In this document: piece after piece, positions 1 through 12,226 of the stretch | How the letters are laid out: every line of letters starts with the position of its first letter | How positions within the stretch are numbered: position 1 is the stretch's first letter | DNA from: Zoroaster sp. YZ-2022 | Lineage: Eukaryota > Echinodermata > Asteroidea > Forcipulatida > Zoroasteridae | DNA: 64,000 nt | Assembly (NCBI GenBank): GCA_029582265.1 | Contig: CM055817.1 | Span: 56,424,750-56,488,749, forward strand | Direction: 5' to 3' | Position numbers and translations under genes: made by a program | Notes under the pieces: generated by a model | Told to the model about the DNA's origin: nothing | Database searches by the model: none | The model's input: only the letters and a program-made list of their open reading frames with translations

Positions 1-61
1 CAATTAATGTGTTCTCTACCATAATTAGCGAAGTTTTGTTTGTAAAAAGTAAAAAAAATAA

Positions 62-92
<31 letters not shown>

Positions 93-260
93 AACGTACA
101 AGTGTGATAGTCAATTCTTTTCAAAACAAAACCGCTGTGACCAATTCAAAATATTTTAACACCCATCTTAGAACCGCCCATGTTTTTTTGGTATGATCTG
201 AACCTTAACTTAATTAAAAGAAGCCAGTTGCTAATTTTTCAAAGCCAACATATCTAGCCC
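1..260. repeat. AT-rich flank with (TAAA)n microsatellite
   Basis: A TAAA run at about 61-93 sits in AT-rich sequence. The same stretch recurs, diverged, from about 18411, where it marks the left edge of the duplicated block. No gene is seen here. Confidence 0.7.
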
Positions 261-278
261 CCATGTGCTGGTCCTTGA

Positions 279-520
279 CACTCTGAAGACATTTGGGTCA
301 GAATTGACCAAGAAAGGGTATTGGAAGGCCCTTTTTCTGGGGTCAGACGAATCCAGCAAAAGAGTCAGAAAGAATCCGTATCAGAATCGTCTGACCCTGA
401 CTCCGGATCAATTTGACCCTGATCCGGATCATCCCGACCCTTAAAAGGGTCAATCTGACCCTAAAATGGGTCAGGGGCCTGTGGACCCATAGTATTCTGG
501 GTCAATTCTGACAGGGAGTT
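279..520. repeat. GGGTCA/TGACCC-dense block 3' of the Ly6 gene
   Basis: About a dozen GGTCA or TGACC words in either orientation are packed into roughly 230 bp, ending with TTCTGACAGGGAG. Related blocks lie at about 18680-18900 (the duplicated copy) and 17085-17280. GGGTCA resembles a nuclear-receptor half-site, but three dispersed copies fit an interspersed repeat family equally well. Confidence 0.6.
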
Positions 521-549
521 TTAAGAGTGTGCTGGTAGCTGGCGGTTGT

Positions 550-1741
550 TTACAATGCAGCGAGGACGCTCCCCATGATCATCAGAGTAGCGAGGGTAAC
601 ATAGTTGACAGCCCGAGTGCTCGCTCCGTTGCAAAGCTCACCCGTGCAGCAACAGACAGCGTTATCGTCGTCAGCAACGGTGCATCCTGAACATCCGACA
701 GAGGTTGTACATGAACGTATAACGTTCCCAGCAGCTTTGACTTTCTAATGAAAATGAAAAAGAAAATACTGTGGAACTACGATAACAATAAAGGGAAAAA
801 GCAGGAAATACCTCGGTTTACAAAACCAATGGAGATTGCTTCAACGGGAACAATACAAAGGGAACAGTAGAGGTCCTCGGTCGTCTTGGAAAGCGTGAAG
901 ATTATGTGTGTTCCTCCCTCCTTTCTTCTTTCCAGGCAGATTATATACTTCTCTAACAATATTATAATGTCTTCACTCACCGAGCAAGCTGGAGTCGTTC
1001 CAACGACTGGCGGGCAGGTTATCTTAGTTGAACTGGTGAACGGATCTGCACAGCTACTGCCGCCAATGCATTGGTAACATTGTAGAGCTTGGCTACCGCC
1101 TGAGAATATCAATTAGTTTGTGTTTACTTTTAATAACGCGCACTATGAACCCCACCTCCCCCGATCCCCTGGTTACGTGATTAAAAATATACAAGAGTTT
1201 GCGAGAAAAGGAAATTTCCAGAAGCAAGCGATTTTGTTTTTTGTTTTTCCCCGTTATTATTCAGTCGTCATCACGGGCTTCATAAATATTCAATAACTGG
1301 TTTTGTGAAATTAAATTAAGCAAACAAAGTTATGCCATTATGTCATAGTAAATTAATGACTAAATGAAACTGGTCGATAAGTTGATGATGGCATCAATCT
1401 TCCGTACGTGTAAGGGTGTCCAATGTCCAACGGTGAGGGCGTGCTTTTGGTTTTAAAGGGACATGCCCCAGTCACGATCAGAACAGACTTTCAACAGGGC
1501 ATGGATTCGGAAAACTAGCAAACCGATTCCATGCCTATATTGTATCTTTAACTCAACATCAAGTATGTGGCATGCGCGCATGCGGGTAGTGTGCCAAGGG
1601 ATTGCAGGCGTTCGCGCGGGATGTGAACTGGTGAACGTGAACTCTCGAGAATTATTGAACGTTCCAAAAAGAAATTGGTAACTTCGACTTTTACTTACCA
1701 ATACAAGCAAGAATCAGAATGAATGCGAGGGTCCCCTTCAT
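550..1741 (-). CDS. Ly6/uPAR (three-finger) GPI-anchored surface protein, 4 exons
   Basis: Four minus-strand exons join in phase: 1741-1699, 1099-981, 884-812 and 740-550 (stop TAA), 426 nt or 141 residues. Exon 1 encodes a signal peptide (MKGTLAFILILACI) followed by a GTAAGT donor. Exon 2 begins the domain with LQCYQCIGGSSC. The last exon carries CCCTGELCNG, the Ly6/uPAR hallmark of paired cysteines and a closing C-N, then a hydrophobic tail typical of a GPI signal. The family acts at the cell surface as small cysteine-rich ligands or modulators; the specific partner is unknown. Exon 4 keeps phase only with the acceptor ending AAAG at 741-744, four bases inside a more conventional TTAG acceptor, so that junction is the least certain. 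A degraded copy is at 18903-20190 and a relative at 12227-12445. Confidence 0.85.
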
Positions 1742-1947
1742 TGCGAATAACTTTAGTTTTCGTCGGGATACGAACTAAGCTGCCGCTGGAAGAAAATGTG
1801 AAAAAAATGATATTAAAACATTGGCCATATTACACTTAGTATTATAATATTAAGGTTATGATTATAAAAAACATGTGGGCTATGGTACAGTTTGGCTAGC
1901 CCGTAGCTAGAGTTGTGTGAGCTGACTTAACAGCAATACAAGATGTA

Positions 1948-2096
1948 GCTGGGAGATCTGACGTCACGCTTTGAGCTAAGGCGCGTGAATTACGCCAGGC
2001 CCTGGCCGTGCTATGTTTTCCCGATGTTCAACTTTTGACCTTGATTGGTAGCTAGCGCGCGAGCCACCTCGAAGCGTGACGTCAGATCTTCAGCAC
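1948..2096. mobile_element. Palindromic MITE-like element
   Basis: The ends are inverted copies of AGATCTGACGTCACGCTT (left 1954-1971), within arms of about 24-30 bp. The element is about 150 bp and has no coding capacity. It contains CRE-like TGACGTCA at both ends. No target duplication was resolved. Confidence 0.6.
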
Positions 2097-2828
2097 AACG
2101 TATCCAATGAAACTCCTTGAATGGTACGACAGAAGACCAGACTATCTTCAACGTTGATTGGTTACTTCAAAAAAATACGCAAAACACAGCTTAAATCTCC
2201 AATATTTGGATATTCAAATCATCCCGTTCCACGGGGAAAGCCACGGGAAAGAGGTTGACATAACCCTGAAAAGCTTGACCGCGGGATTGATAGCGCCAAT
2301 AAAGGTTGCACATAATAGGCTGTATATTCCCCAGTGTAATGCGCTATATATAAGAGACTTCTAATATTAATAATACTTTCACTTTGAGTCGTGGCCTAGA
2401 CCTAGAACCTCACAAATCATATCCATGGTTGAACTTAAGTCGTGTGAAAGTAAAATAGGCCTATGTATTAAAATCAAACTATGTAATGTATATAGTTACA
2501 TGCAAACATGCTCTCTTTGCTTGCATTGAAATACATGATTCAAAAAACCTGTGCGCTCCATACACGCATGTTGTATGATTTGAGGCTTTGTATAGTGGAG
2601 ATAGATATAATTGGGTTCTTTCGGGTGACACCATGTAATGATCTCTTCTTGGAAGAAGTGATGGCTCTGAGAAGAGCCGGTTGGTTTGTTCTCAACTCTA
2701 GCCATCATCAGGAGACTGCATGTTAACAATGCAGCCGTTTGGATTGTGCGTCATTATTTGCTTGATAAAACACACACGCACAAATAATTGTCAAAGGCAA
2801 TACATTCTCCATTCGCAAACTCTTTTGC

Positions 2829-2896
2829 TGTTGGATTTGAATCAGGGTCTACGGCGTGACAGCCGTACGTCTAACCCGCTGAGCTACCAACGGTTC
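2829..2896 (-). repeat. tRNA-Asp(GTC)-like head of a SINE or tRNA pseudogene
   Basis: On the minus strand an A box (GGTAGCTCAGCGGG), an anticodon region CTGTCAC as in tRNA-Asp, and a B box (GATTCAAATCC) occur in order. The outer 7-bp acceptor stem pairs at 6 of 7 positions. The anticodon stem-loop is off by one base, so this is not an intact tRNA gene. The sequence beyond it (to about 3210) looks like a dispersed repeat. Confidence 0.55.
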
Positions 2897-2899
2897 TTG

Positions 2900-3440
2900 A
2901 AACGTGATGAAAACATGAGGTTATAACAGGTCATAATAGTGCGCCCCTATCGGTTCTACTTATTAGCTCATTGATCTGCAATAACGTTAGAAACGTTAGA
3001 TATAGTCCTTGCGCTTTCCTGAAATCAGATCTTCATAAAAATCAAAATCGATTGTTCCGTGTAGCAAACTCAACATATTCAGCAAATTTCATCCAAATCT
3101 GTGGAGAACGTTTTGAGATATCTTGTACAAAGTGCAGAAGTACATGTACATCCACACACACCTACCCACACATGGGTGAAAACATCACCTCCGCCGCGAC
3201 CTACGTCGGCGGAGATAATAATCGTGGTCCTAGGTTTTAGACGTCCGGCGGTCGGTCATGTACGTCACTGGCCAATGACAAGCTCTGCTCGGAAAGCCCC
3301 ACCTTAAATTTCCAACCACTGCAACGGTCAACTACCTAGGCTTTCTTATATAAAACAAATCCGTTAAATATCCACGTTTTCATTAGAGATGGGCTGGCCA
3401 TCAGGGACCTCGATCCTCAGATGGCACTTCCAGAGCTCCG
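2900..3440. repeat. Dispersed repeat, partly inverted copy of 20350-20560
   Basis: This stretch holds an ACACAC-rich segment and a CTCCGCCG...CGGCGGAG hairpin near 3186-3212. From about 3230 to 3420 it matches 20350-20560 in the opposite orientation, including the segment reading ATTAGAGATGGGCTGGCCAT. No gene is seen. Confidence 0.6.
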
Positions 3441-3484
3441 TAGACGTGCTGAAATGGTACAGCCTCGTCCAATACAACAATGTT

Positions 3485-4045
3485 ACAATTCGACGCAGTT
3501 TTCACGAAGTGACGGATTGCTAGCTAAAAAAAGTTTAGTCAATATTTGGACTTCAAATACTGTTATCTTTCATTTCACCAAGTTTTAATCCTCAAAACTA
3601 TCTAGTTTTGTATTTAAAGTAATGAAGTTTTTGTAAAATTGAAGTAAACTGTGGTTTTAAGTTTTCACGAAGTGACCGATCGCAGCCCTGTGCATGTATT
3701 ACTGCATGTATTTTATGCGAACGGCATGTTTTTTTTACGAAGTGCCGCAGTAGCCGCAGTATTTAACGGCGAGATGGCGTCTCGACGCGGTCGTTAGTGC
3801 ATGGCGTACCAAAACCCGTCTGAAAAGTAATGTGTTTTTTTTTGAATCTTCTTCAATAGGTGTGATGAGCATTGGAAAAAAATCTCGAATAATGTCTTTT
3901 TCCCAACATTTTGGGAAACATTTGAAATTCGAACACGCCACACGTGTGTTCCACGAAGTTGACGCGTGTCCCCATACTAATGCACGGAATGCGCCAGTTC
4001 GTGAAAACTTGACAACAGCATGTGTAGTTTTCACGAAGTGACTGT
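3485..4045. repeat. Dispersed TTTTCACGAAGTGAC motif cluster
   Basis: TTTTCACGAAGTGAC or close variants occur near 3499, 3662 and 4028, with shorter versions (ACGAAGTG) near 3737 and 3951. The copies are 100-300 bp apart with unrelated sequence between, so this is not a simple tandem array. No gene is supported. Confidence 0.5.
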
Positions 4046-4371
4046 TTAGTTTATAGTTTGTTACTCGTTTATAGTTATTTTCCTCTACAAAAAACGAATA
4101 CAGTTACGTATTATATGAGATTTCAGCTTTCTAAAAATTAATGATCTTCGAGATTAAAATGACATTGAAACCGCGGTTTTAAAACTTGACCAACTTCAAT
4201 CGCTTATATCTCGCAACGCGATTTTACCACGATGTGGGCGAATATGTCACTTGTGAAAACTGGTGACGAATTGTTTGATGTTTGATACCAAACATAGCCG
4301 TAAAGGATCCCATGTTATTACACGTAGTACTGTAGGCAATATCCTACACTGGTAAAAGTGAAATATTTGCA

Positions 4372-4620
4372 CTGTGCATGAGCCGTTGAGGGCACTGTGG
4401 GCGAAAGGGCAGCGATAGTGCGTTGCGTTTGGCGTATTTTGCAGTTGATGTGCGTAGGCGCAGAATATCTCTAAAGGTCATTGGCTGGCAGAAGTACACG
4501 CGAGCGTAGTACCATAACATACGCACATAAAGTGTACGCACAACGCTCACTTGACGCCAAAGTGGCTATCAAGACACTGGGTGCAAATTCACCGCTAGAG
4601 GGCTACGATGTGTACTGAAC
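4372..4620 (+). repeat. Interspersed repeat, copy 1 (about 250 bp)
   Basis: The block matches 13737-14010 in the same orientation over its whole length, from GTGCATGAGC to CACCGCTAGAGGGCTACGATG, with substitutions and short indels. It is GC-richer than its flanks and has no ORF of note. Near its end CCGCTAGAGGGC resembles a CTCF core. Confidence 0.75.
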
Positions 4621-5908
4621 GAATAACCCAGCAACAAAACTACCATTGTACATGTACATCATTACAATAAGTTAACGGACATCTCTCATACAAACACCAG
4701 CGTTGAAATACGCACTGCATTACGCACACAGACAAGTATAGACCAAATGCATATACCCTCTATTTTATGAAACCCATGCTCTCAAAAGAAACAGGTACTG
4801 GACATATTAACTGTACCCCATGCAAATTTAGTTTGTCTACTTGCTGTAGAAACCCAATATTTCTGCTTTTGGAAAATTTGTACATATGTACCTATCGAAT
4901 TCAAAACGACAACTTTTGCACTTCAGCACTGACCTCGTCACGCACCACCATTAACAATACACGTGTTCGCGGTGGTAAGACGGTCCCTACGTGGCCTCCA
5001 GTGAGCGGTCTATTTGCTGTTCACTCATGTACATGTACATTAGTTCATTCATAAAGTAACTGCACAGTTAGTTGCTGTAGACCATAATGAATATTCAAAC
5101 AAAGTTTTAACGGTACTGCTTGCTGATTGGCTAATCGACGCGAGGAGGTCACCGGTTCACTGCGTGATCATTAAATGAATATTCATTACTTCCCAAACCA
5201 CCGCGCGTTGTAATTAGCTTATGTAAATGAGTGATGATGTCATATAGCTCATTAAAGTTTGTCACTGAGCCCGTGCTTACTTATTGTAATGTGGTGTTAA
5301 TATAATGTATCGTCAGAATCAAGACAGTTACTCAACTTATTACCTATAAAACTTCCCTTTTGCCAAAGAAAATTCGTCTTTTAGGAAGCAAATTCCAAAA
5401 TTTATGTTGAGTTTTGTTTTGGAATATAAAATTCAAATTTTGGGCCAGGTTTCTTCGTGTTTAATGGCAATATAATGACATTAAACATTACGAAACATGT
5501 GTTTCTTTAGCTGGAATTATGTCTATCTTTGTTATGTCTATCTTTATTAGGCCGAACAAAAAATAGTTGTGTTTCCGGTTACCCAACCCAACCTAGAAAA
5601 TCACGCAGAACCTATATCTTTTTATTCGAAAAAATAATTTAAAAAATAAAAACTTATGGAGCCTAATTTTTGTGTACATCGTCCTGTATTTTTTTTATTT
5701 ATTTTTTATTCCGACAAAGCCAATTAAAGAATGTGCAATTAATTAAGAAACCGCAAGACTGAGTTAATTTATTTTGTCTTTATTGGACTTGCCTCAAAAT
5801 TGTCTAAGAATGATCAGAGCGTCATGATAATTTTCAGGCGAGCGGCACTTCACACGCACGAGGCTAGGCCTATATATGTTCACATTTTGGGGGAAGGGGC
5901 CAAAAGAA
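4621..5908. other. Gene-free stretch
   Basis: AT-rich sequence without a convincing exon. It contains a CCAAT-type word (GATTGGCTAAT near 5129) and an octamer-like ATGCAAAT near 4819, neither tied to a gene. It ends at an assembly gap. Confidence 0.6.
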
Positions 5909-6408
5909 NNNNNNNNNNNNNNNNNNNNNNNNNNNNNNNNNNNNNNNNNNNNNNNNNNNNNNNNNNNNNNNNNNNNNNNNNNNNNNNNNNNNNNNNNNNN
6001 NNNNNNNNNNNNNNNNNNNNNNNNNNNNNNNNNNNNNNNNNNNNNNNNNNNNNNNNNNNNNNNNNNNNNNNNNNNNNNNNNNNNNNNNNNNNNNNNNNNN
6101 NNNNNNNNNNNNNNNNNNNNNNNNNNNNNNNNNNNNNNNNNNNNNNNNNNNNNNNNNNNNNNNNNNNNNNNNNNNNNNNNNNNNNNNNNNNNNNNNNNNN
6201 NNNNNNNNNNNNNNNNNNNNNNNNNNNNNNNNNNNNNNNNNNNNNNNNNNNNNNNNNNNNNNNNNNNNNNNNNNNNNNNNNNNNNNNNNNNNNNNNNNNN
6301 NNNNNNNNNNNNNNNNNNNNNNNNNNNNNNNNNNNNNNNNNNNNNNNNNNNNNNNNNNNNNNNNNNNNNNNNNNNNNNNNNNNNNNNNNNNNNNNNNNNN
6401 NNNNNNNN
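5909..6408. other. Assembly gap, 500 N
   Basis: Exactly 500 unspecified bases, the same size as the other two gaps, so a fixed placeholder rather than a measured length. Confidence 0.99.
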
Positions 6409-6814
6409 TCTTTTTTTCAGCATTGTTAATACTACAGGCATTCATTTAAACATCGCTTATTTACAGATACCGAAAGCAGCTTTCTCCAAACACGTCATCA
6501 AATTGAAGCATTGTTTTTAGGTTTCATTGATGGGGAAAGTGTCAAAAGATTTCCCTACGGTTTTATAATTATTTCTTTTATGTTGATCTTCAATTTTACC
6601 CTTTTAAGGTTTTCACCTCAACATTATAGCTTTATCGATTTGGTTCGTCATATCTGTTTCTCCAGCTTGGCATCTTCGAAATGTTTTCATTATATTGCGT
6701 ATGTAGTTCGTCATTTTATTTCTTAAGTTGGTCACTTCTGTTGGTGTCTCCAACATTGGCTAACAGGGGTTCACATATCTCTGCTGGAAATATCCTTTTG
6801 CACTCGGACTGGCT

Positions 6815-6912
6815 AAATCTAACCATGAGTATAGCTGCAGTAGCTATGGTTAGACTTGGACCTACTCACTTAAAGCACGGACAATTTAAAGTGTCACCCT
6901 TAATTTGTCCGT
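6815..6912. other. Two adjacent hairpins
   Basis: The first has arms TCTAACCAT and ATGGTTAGA around an inner palindrome (AGCTGCAGTAGCT). The second has arms AAGCACGGACAA and TTGTCCGTGCTT with a loop of about 20 nt. Both are shorter than a typical pre-miRNA. 6409-7165 otherwise holds no recognisable gene. Confidence 0.5.
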
Positions 6913-7167
6913 GCTTGATGAACAAATTCAGTTTTGTAGTTTTTTCCGGCACTTTCAGTGGGGAGTTCATATGTGTCGTAACATAATTTGTTTAAAAAAT
7001 TATTCCTCAATTATGTTAAATAAATGTTGGTGAAAATTCGATGAAATAGGCATATATTGTCTACTTTTTTTAAACTATGATTTTTCTAATTCAATTCCTT
7101 CATCAATTCACCTTTTACTTCTTGCTGAACACACTCTTAAACTAGTTTTGAATCAACATCTTAAAAT

Positions 7168-7316
7168 GTTTGATCAGTGACAACTCTTTATAAAGTTGGA
7201 TTGAACTTTCACAAGTGTTAAATTAACACTTGACTCCGTGTTAATTCAACACTTTCAACACATTCTTTGAATTGAATTTAACTTAATAAAGTGTTGTCAC
7301 TCACCGAACTGTTAAA
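7168..7316. mobile_element. MITE with AGTGACAACTCTTTATAAAG-type ends, copy 1
   Basis: The inverted ends read CAGTGACAACTCTTTATAAAG and (reverse complement) GTGAGTGACAACACTTTATT. The interior is rich in AAGTGTTAAATTAACACTT-like palindromes. A second copy is at about 22243-22408, at a different relative place in the duplicated block, which supports independent mobility. Confidence 0.6.
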
Positions 7317-7319
7317 GTT

Positions 7320-8570
7320 TCAGTGGGCTTTTTCCATGACGTCAGTCATTGATGAATATGTCTATTGTTATTTCACAAAATAATCAGGGCCAGCTATGTA
7401 AAGACTACAGACTATAAAAGAATTTTAAAAATCGTAGAAAAATAATTGCTGGTAAAAATAATAATAGCTATGGTTTTCAGCCAATTTTTTGTGAAATATG
7501 CCTATCTCATTTGAAGGTATTTTTACCGTCCTTCTACCAAAACAATACAACCAATATCAGTTGCACTCTAAGTTTCCGTTGACTTAGATTAAAAACATCT
7601 TTAATAAAATCAGAAACCAGTTGGTGACCAGAATTATATGGATAATTCTTAATTAAAACCATCTAATCTTCGTGTCTACAGTACAATTGAAAGGAATTTT
7701 AAAGTAAAGTCCTAGTACAACAATTCTAATTAACATGCAGCACATTTCTTATTTGTCAATAAATTTTACGTACGATTTTCCTGGAGAATGTATCGTAGAT
7801 TCATTTAAAGACCCCTTTTTATCGCTCAAAATAACATTAACATTCAAGACAAAAGATGAATAATGTTGTCGTCATCAAGCTTGAGGAATAAACATATTTA
7901 CAGTACTGGAAGAGCTGTAAGTATTTAGTAGTATTGTGTCATATCACTCAATGCGAGTTATGTTGGCGTTGACACGATACCAACGTTGTTTTCTCATATC
8001 CACAACACACAACGACGTAGGATTCTATTGTCATTAACTGTTTGATTATTTTTTTGATATTGTACTAGACACACAATTTTATATGAAATATGAGCAACTT
8101 TAATTATTTACTGTATCATTCAGTTTACGTGCACATTCATGCTTCAGAAGGAACAAAATTAATCATTTGAGACCCACTTACCGTGTTGAAGGCTTGAAGG
8201 TTGAAGGCTTGTTTTCCAAATGTAATCGTTGTGAGAAAGAATGTTGCTAAAAGCGGCCTCATGTCCCAGCATACAACGGTATATTGTTATTGCCAAGGTG
8301 ATAAAAATGGTTGACACAGCCCTGATTGGCTGCGGCTGAAAACACGTCACGATATGAGGAAATGAAACCGCATCATAACTAAAAATAACTACGACATAAA
8401 AAACAACAAAAACAACGTTTTTAAGGCCAAAAAGTATCCGGTTTCTAGTAATGTGGGTTGGCTTCAAGATCGGTGCGGTGACACGCTTTTATTTTTAAAT
8501 TAATTAATGAATTTAATTAATTAATTTATTTAGTATTTATTATTTAATTATTTATTATTTATTGCTGGAT
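7320..8570. repeat. Block duplicated at 20625-23280, ending in (ATTT)n
   Basis: Segments near 7324-7370, 7560-7800 and 7930-8480 match 20636-20680, 21880-22100 and 22430-22990 in the same order, with many small indels. The block ends in an AT-rich run around 8485-8570. No exon is supported. Confidence 0.65.
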
Positions 8571-8869
8571 CGATTGGAATTCTGCCGCGCTGTGTTTTAA
8601 ACGACTTTTCACATAGGGGTATGAACGTTTGCCTGATTTGTCAGGTTTTCTGTAACCATACCTTATATGGAAATATGGTCTGGTTCCAATAACTGCGTAT
8701 CATGTATTTCACTGGTTGGAAAAAATTAATAAATAAAACAATTTTTGAAACCGACCTAAGACAAGAAACCAGAGCAACTTTAAATACCTTTAAATTGACA
8801 GATATTTTTAGTTCATTATTTGTAATTTATTTTCTATACATTTTTATTAGTTTACATGGAGCAAATGCC

Positions 8870-11250
8870 CTTTAAGTATAGAGAGAGATTGGGTCCATGT
8901 GTAAACAAACTGACCACCCTGAAGGCACTGTTGTTCCCATCACCACTGTGCACTAGGCATGGGTACATTTTTGCAGTGTGCACTTGCTGCCAGCACTCAC
9001 ATGGGTGAGTTCACTATCCAGTTCCTCAATAAGTTCATGATTACACCATCAGTTAAGCAAGCCCAGTGAGTTATTGCAATGGGTGAGTACCTGATTCATT
9101 TACATTGTTATCTTATTCTACCTATTTAGTTAATTTTCATAATTACTTAAAATATGTAATAAGTTTCTGCTCATCAGCAGTGTATTTGTCACCACTGATT
9201 ATGTTTTATGGACGTATTACAATCATGGAGGAAGAAAATGGTACAATACACTCATTTTCCCATCATTTAAGACCCTTTTCTCTTATGGTAATTTTCAACA
9301 ATGAATCAGTAAACATTTGCATATTCACAAACTACCAGTGTAGTACAGGTTACAAGTTACTTTTAACTGGATTTACTTTTCTTTTCTTTTAATAAGATTT
9401 AATTTGTTTTGCTTTAAGTTGCTTTAAATCAGTTTGAATTAAAAGTATATTTCCTAAGTGACTTGAGAACACTGTTTTTAATTAATTGTTTGATTTGATA
9501 TTTCATATTACTTAGTATTATTAGTTAGAAGACTAGTATTTTTAATAACTTCATTGATACTTTTATTTAGTTCTTTCAAGCATTGTGTACAAGTGTTTTA
9601 CCAAATCAGTACCCCATGGTATACATGTACATGTGGTGGTCGAACTTTATCACCCTATTGTGGAATGTTAATGGGTTTGCCAGCTACAGTAGGATATAGC
9701 CAGGGCTATGCTGAGTGTAATATATGTAGTGGTTGTGTACATTGTACAGCATTGTATTATCGATATAGTATTGCCACTGTGCATGCTTTGCAGAGTAATC
9801 TCCAGCAATTGATAAATAATCACTGTTTTATTGCCCAGCCTGGGTACTGACTGTTTACTTAAAGTTTCCATTGAGGATAGTTAATTTAGTGGTTTAAGAC
9901 ACTGGGTCTGCCCATGGTCTGCATGGAGACTTTACATCAATTACTTTATTATTGCAAGGCTGGACACTAGGTTGTTTTATACATAATACTTGTCACTGCA
10001 GCAGCATGTGCAGTGAGTTTATTTTGTTTAGTTAGTTTTCTCATTATTAATTGTAGGAATATGTTTTAATCCATGTTACTCAGTTCTTAATTAATTTCTA
10101 AATATAGTGTCAGTTGAAGACACAATATACTCTGTGTAGAGTCTGCCAATATAGTAAAGTGATTCAGTGATAAGTGTGTGTATAGCTCTATGGTAAGCCC
10201 TACAGTTAGCTCATGTACTGAATATACTGTACATGTGTTTACATGGCAGGAATCAAGTTACATGTCTTAATAAGGAATATTCATTAGGTGACCTGCACTG
10301 GTGGACAGCCAGTGACTTCATAAGGTCATAGCTTTTATAGGGTCCAGTCCCCATGGCCCTGAGCATATCATTACAGACTGGAGTGTATTTCTTGCCACGT
10401 CTACAGGGCAGCATCCATATGTGCATTTGTAAATCACACTGTGAAACCTTTGTGAGTTCATGTAGTCATAGTTTTTGTTCTTCAAGATTATTCACCTTTT
10501 ATTGGACTTTAAAGACCCCAATTCGGTATGCAGTATTTTCCTTGTTATTCAGTAATATTCTTGAATCATTACAGAATAAGAAGTTAGTGCATTTTTCTGA
10601 GATTTACAACTAATTTATGTCTGCAAATAAGTGACTTGATTTAACATGTTTAGAAATAGTTTATTCCCTTATATTGCTCGGTGTACTTGATATTTTATAA
10701 GTGTTTTTGTTATATATTAAATTCAGATTGTTATCTCAACTTCTCAATTATGAACAACTCAACAACTGGACAAATAGACAAAGTGACTCTGCGTATCTTT
10801 TATGTTGTGCATGGTTGTCATCGTTGTAGTTGTGAATACCAGTCATTTGGGTGCCGTTTTGGTGTGAGTCTCAAGTTTGAGACCGTTTGTCCATGGAGGA
10901 AGAAATGTATTTCCTTCCTCCATGGTTTGTCAGAGTGAAACTCCTCAGGGTACATGTGAATCCTGAGGCAGCCACAATACTCTATAAACATAAAGTGACT
11001 AGGCTTATAGCCAGAAGGAACTTAAACCAGGTTTATCTTTATGGTTTTTGTTATAGCTACTGAGGAGCCTTATACATTTTCTTTATCTAAGAATTTGATG
11101 TTTCTTTATTACATAATTCTTTATTACATAATTTATTACTTTTCTTAGCATGTAGATTAAGGACTTATTAATTATTTAATAATTGATTATGAGTGTTTCT
11201 TTTCTCTTTTCTATAGTCAATGTGCTAACCTTTTTTTATTGGTATTAAAT
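8870..11250. other. CpG-depleted stretch without a supported ORF
   Basis: Counting by eye in 9601-11280 gives only about a dozen CpG in roughly 1.7 kb, far below neighbouring blocks such as 13660-13980. The composition resembles a long 3' UTR or methylated gene body. It ends near AATAAACATACAAAAAAG (about 11247). An open frame at 9554-9850 is cysteine-rich but matches no family I recognise and has no clear splice context. Confidence 0.45.
10864..10926. other. Hairpin pair around CCATGGAGGAAG
   Basis: A small palindrome (GTCTCAAGTTTGAGAC) is followed by arms CCATGGAGGAAGAAAT and ATTTC-CTTCCTCCATGG, which form a near-perfect hairpin. The CATGGAGGAAGAAA word also occurs near 9224 and 54164, suggesting a dispersed repeat. 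Confidence 0.5.
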
Positions 11251-12226
11251 AAACATACAAAAAAGAACTTCGTACCGTCACAATTCGTACTGACACATAT
11301 GGATCAAATATCCTTTAAAATATATATATGTCTCGGGTGCTAATTAGAGTAATAATTTCCTAAATAAATTCTAGGCTGAATGCATTTTCACTATTTCCTC
11401 ATTAACCATACAATGAAATAAGCTTAAACTTTCACTGGTTGGTTGTTATACATTGCATTTCTCTGATTCTCATAAAGATCTAAGTACTTGCTGACTTCAA
11501 TTTAAAAAAAAACCAACATTTATTACTGGATTTTTACTGAATTTTGAAACCCAAACACTGATACCGTGTAATAATTTGTGTTCGTACTAGTGTTCGAAAT
11601 GTAATAAGTGAACTTTTGATCCTTTCTCAGAAAAATGAATGTTTAGACCATAATTGAGCTGAAACTTGTACAGTTTGGGTCCTAACCAGTCCTCGATCTC
11701 AGTGAAGTTTGCTTGAACATAGTTATTAATTACACTTTTTACCAAACTTTATTTTTGGGCTTTAAGCATACGATTTGTTCGTTCATCATTGGCTAAATTC
11801 GTAATATATGCATTGAGGTCACATACTGAAGGGCGCTGTCAGAGGCAAACGAAGGTCACTCATATTGGTCCATGTATGCACGCTGAGACGTATTGTGTTG
11901 TGCGCCTGAGTGCGTGTACGCGCACGCAGCGCACATAAATAACCTCTGAATGAGGGCGTCCTTCAGTCTGTGACGTCAATGCGTAAGGTCTATTTGCAGG
12001 AAATTTAGGGGGAAAAAACAAAGCTAGAATTTTTATTCACAGCACTTTCTGAAAGCTAATAAGTGGACTAATTCCTTAATGAATCGAATCGCCACAAGAC
12101 GCTTCTTATTTCATAAACAAATTATGATTTTTCCAATTAGCATAGCAATCTACCAGCACATCCATCCGATTCTCTGTATGCAATGTACTCAGATAGGCGC
12201 CTGAGCTATCACTTAATTATTCAAGA
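11251..12226. other. Gene-free stretch
   Basis: No exon, RNA gene or clear repeat was recognised. It lies 3' of the second Ly6-type gene, so part could be that gene's untranslated region. Confidence 0.5.

Noticed and set aside
2829..2896. Functional tRNA-Asp gene
   Set aside because: The anticodon loop is off by one base and the acceptor stem has a mismatch; a SINE head or pseudogene fits better.
5794..6520. Long open frames across N runs (also 26145-26918 and 50887-51548)
   Set aside because: They consist mostly of unspecified bases in assembly gaps and carry no protein evidence.
9554..9850. Cysteine-rich 98-residue protein
   Set aside because: No signal peptide, splice sites or family match; the region is non-coding in character.
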